A DNA stretch of 35,998 bases from Fuerstiella sp. (GTDB lineage Bacteria > Planctomycetota > Planctomycetia > Planctomycetales > Planctomycetaceae). Under the pieces are notes generated by a model, which saw only the letters and a list, made by a program, of their open reading frames with translations, did not search any database and was not told the DNA's origin. The position numbers and the translations under genes were made by a program. Where the stretch lies: positions 1-35,998 of the forward strand of contig JALHMY010000052.1 in the NCBI GenBank assembly GCA_022843805.1. Reading direction: 5' to 3'. Position 1 is the stretch's first letter. Each line of letters begins with the position of its first letter. Below are positions 34,433-35,998 of this stretch, piece after piece.

Positions 34433-34467
34433 TCCAAAAAAAAGCCCACTGTCGAAACAGTGGGCTT
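34433..34467 (-). terminator. Strong rho-independent terminator on the minus strand
   Basis: AAGCCCACTGT (34442-34452) and ACAGTGGGCTT (34457-34467) form an 11-bp perfect stem with a CGAA loop. Read on the minus strand the stem is followed by a long run of T (from the A run at about 34434-34443). It lies upstream of the ATP-grasp gene, so it must end a separate minus-strand transcript. The stop of the candidate 33-residue frame lies one base before the stem. Confidence 0.85.
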
Positions 34468-34468
34468 C

Positions 34469-34570
34469 TTATGATTCGTCACAGGTTTTGATGCGTCCCC
34501 TCGCGGCTTTCTTTGTGGCCCGGAATTCTGTGTTCTTCAGTCTGAGTTTGCGGGAACGCCCGAAACACAT
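34469..34570 (-). CDS. Candidate small basic protein (33 residues) directly before a terminator
   Basis: From the ATG at 34570 the frame reads MCFGRSRKLRLKNTEF and then RATKKAARGRIKTCDES with stop TAA. Eleven of 33 residues are Lys or Arg. The stop is one base from the stem of the strong minus-strand terminator, the geometry expected for a short gene. No clear ribosome-binding site is seen, and I do not recognise the protein. A small non-coding RNA that ends at the same terminator is the main alternative. Confidence 0.35.
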   Translation of the reverse strand: MCFGRSRKLRLKNTEFRATKKAARGRIKTCDES

Positions 34571-35088
34571 AACCAGAGAACTGAACCGGAAAACAAAGCT
34601 AATCGTGGACTGGCGTGTGAGCAGTCACTTTTCCACCGGTTGAGAAACGGTGGAAGAGTTCGAGAGAAACCTGCGGCGAAAATCCAAATTGTCGGTGTTA
34701 CCGTTTATGCAGGATCGACTGACTGAACCAGATTCCACAGGGATTTCCGGAGAAATTGATTTCGTTGTACTTTCCGGGGTTCAGTCCAAAGATGCTCACC
34801 GGCACGTCTCGCCTGACTTGCCCACACAATTGCTGAATTTCGCAGTTGCAGTTCATTCGGAGTACCCTTCCAGTCCGTGTTTTCAGACATGCCGCTCAGG
34901 CCAAAAAAAAGCCTCACGGAATATGACCAAAAACAAAAAAATGTTTCAAGTCGGACGGGCGTTCAACCGAAACCGACTATGCCTCAAAAGGTTTCGGCAG
35001 ATTCTGCCGATCTCATCAGGGGGCCAGGTTTGTCTTTTCAGCCAGCGTTGTTGTCAGCCAGCTTCTTTCTACCCGGGAAACCAGCGAT

Positions 35089-35781
35089 ATGCATCCTGAT
35101 CGCAAAATTGGGTTTGCCATGGGTATTCTACTGATTGGTATCGTGAGTGCACTGTTCTTTCGCAATGAACCCATGGCCGTTGACGCAGTACCAACCGTCC
35201 GCCGCGAAAAAGAACTCAACGAACAGCTGCGAGCACGCGATGTAGCCGTTTATCTCGATGAAGAACCAGCTGCGAATGAAACGGCAGATCCCAGCAGGCC
35301 AGCGCCGCCAAACTGGACTCTGCGAAATCTGCTCGACGAACTTCACGACCGTAATGACGGAGTACCACTTCCGGTTGGTGCGAATGCTCGGGGCACCCAG
35401 ATTTCACCGGACCCAATTGATGATTTCGATTCTCCTGCCACACAGGATCTGCATGGCGATATCCTGACGGATAAAAGGTCAGGGATACTGCCTGCGACTC
35501 CAAACACCTCGTCGAAACTGCCCCCACTGATTGCACCACTCGGCCCTGCGCTGCCCGCTGAAGAACCGACAACGCTCGAAGTCACTGCCGACGAACCAGG
35601 TCAGCCCGGCGAGTTCGACGAATATGTGGTTCAGTACGGTGATACATTGTCAGGTATCGCGGAACGGTTTCTTGGGTCGCAGGCGAAGTTTCAGGAGGTC
35701 TTTGAAGCAAATCGCGACCGCCTGAGTGCACCGGACCGGCTTCAGGTAGGCAAAGCTATTCGCATTCCACGGTATCAGTAG
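35089..35781 (+). CDS. Membrane-anchored LysM-domain protein
   Basis: A 230-residue protein with a single membrane helix near the N-terminus (about residues 8-24, GFAMGILLIGIVSALFF) preceded by basic residues. A long Pro/Asp/Glu-rich, probably disordered spacer covers about 30-175. A single C-terminal LysM domain (about 180-228) reads EYVVQYGDTLSGIAERFLGS, then FQEVFEANRDRL, and ends LQVGKAIRIP. LysM binds N-acetylglucosamine-containing glycans such as peptidoglycan, so the protein probably tethers the inner membrane to the wall. No catalytic domain is present. A weak GGGA element precedes the ATG. Confidence 0.85.
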   Translation: MHPDRKIGFAMGILLIGIVSALFFRNEPMAVDAVPTVRREKELNEQLRARDVAVYLDEEPAANETADPSRPAPPNWTLRNLLDELHDRNDGVPLPVGANARGTQISPDPIDDFDSPATQDLHGDILTDKRSGILPATPNTSSKLPPLIAPLGPALPAEEPTTLEVTADEPGQPGEFDEYVVQYGDTLSGIAERFLGSQAKFQEVFEANRDRLSAPDRLQVGKAIRIPRYQ

Positions 35782-35998
35782 TGATGGAGGAAGGCAGACC
35801 TTTAGATAAATTCGTCGGTCATGCCTTCCACCATGCTCTCCCCGATCCAGTCTTCCGTTCTCCTGTTTCATTTCTGTGCCTTCCAAATCTTTCTGCCAGC
35901 GGAGGCCTTCGCGCCGTCCACGACGTGGCGATAGCAACGGAAGAACAGGATGCAAAATCCCGTCGGCGGAGCGACGGGTGTACAGTACACCCGTCGCT
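35782..35998. other. 3' edge of window with repeats
   Basis: Just after the LysM gene, GGAAGGCA and TGCCTTCC (about 35790-35831) form an 8-bp stem with a long loop. The minus-strand frame 35650-35955 overlaps the LysM gene and looks like repeat translation. A 29-bp palindrome fills the last bases of the window (separate entry). Confidence 0.45.
35970..35998. repeat. Perfect 14-bp inverted repeat at the window edge
   Basis: AGCGACGGGTGTAC and GTACACCCGTCGCT are exact reverse complements separated by a single A. The repeat ends at the last base of the window, so it may extend further or be the end of a larger element. Confidence 0.75.

Larger units (their letters stand above)
34342..35088. other. 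Long intergenic region with a terminator and a candidate small gene
   Basis: The plus-strand open frames here (34650-35099 and 34877-35134) have no recognisable protein content and overlap the start of the LysM gene in another frame, so I do not call them. The minus-strand terminator at 34442-34467 sits directly after a 33-codon frame. A second hairpin (TTCCACCG 34631-34638 / CGGTGGAA 34648-34655) lies upstream of that frame. Promoters for the ATP-grasp gene (leftward) and the LysM gene (rightward) must be here. Confidence 0.5.

Noticed and set aside
34469..34700. Possible tmRNA or other known structural RNA upstream of the terminator on the minus strand
   Set aside because: I looked for tmRNA-type ends and tRNA-like features and found none; it is left as a candidate small gene or unknown RNA.
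34650..35099. 149-codon plus-strand frame before the LysM gene
   Set aside because: It overlaps the LysM start in another frame, its composition is unlike the neighbours and it matches no family I know; probably chance.
35650..35955. 101-codon minus-strand frame at the window end
   Set aside because: It overlaps the 3' part of the LysM gene and covers repeat-like sequence; no motif.

Overview
The window looks like a stretch of chromosome from a planctomycete, probably order Planctomycetales. The evidence is the gene content: a DUF1501 protein next to a large cytochrome-c/DUF1549/DUF1553 protein, a PEP-CTERM protein, a membrane-anchored formylglycine-generating enzyme, and a formaldehyde-activating-enzyme homologue. 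GC content looks to be in the low-to-mid 50s by eye; it was not computed. There is no rRNA, tRNA, CRISPR array, transposase or phage gene that I can recognise. Genes lie on both strands in short operons, separated by fairly long intergenic gaps, several of which hold palindromic repeat elements.

Left part (1-7121): repeat-rich leader; fabI (+); a 115-bp inverted-repeat element; a Nudix hydrolase (+); a large lipoprotein built of five repeated modules (+). A convergent sugar-acid pair follows on the minus strand: an L-fuconate dehydratase-like enolase-superfamily enzyme and a sugar-phosphate isomerase/epimerase-like TIM barrel. Centre-left (7771-12833): ftsK/spoIIIE and a small PilZ-domain protein (+) converge on a membrane-anchored formylglycine-generating enzyme and an exported HAD phosphatase (-). 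Centre (13338-18501): a secreted helical-repeat protein, then psd and pssA (+), the two steps from CDP-diacylglycerol to phosphatidylethanolamine.

Centre-right (18589-25811, minus strand): a DUF1549/DUF1553 plus DUF1501 pair, and an ECF-type sigma factor, membrane anti-sigma-like protein and exported PDZ protein transcribed as one unit. Right part (26167-35781): a multi-pass membrane protein (-), an unrecognised protein with an ADP-ribosyltransferase-like C-terminus (+), a DUF4114-like PEP-CTERM protein with a clear terminator (+), a Fae homologue in which the catalytic His position appears to be Glu (+), a transglutaminase-like protein overlapped by a circularly permuted ATP-grasp/alpha-E fusion (-), a candidate 33-residue protein with its own terminator (-), and a LysM protein (+).

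The observations most worth following up are the ART-like protein at 28030-29115, the Fae-like protein lacking the catalytic His, the dispersed ~200-bp palindromic element with copies near 13.1 kb and 26.0 kb, the inverted-repeat element at 1454-1567, and the small ORF ending directly at a strong terminator near 34.5 kb. All family calls rest on reading motifs by eye; no searches were run.
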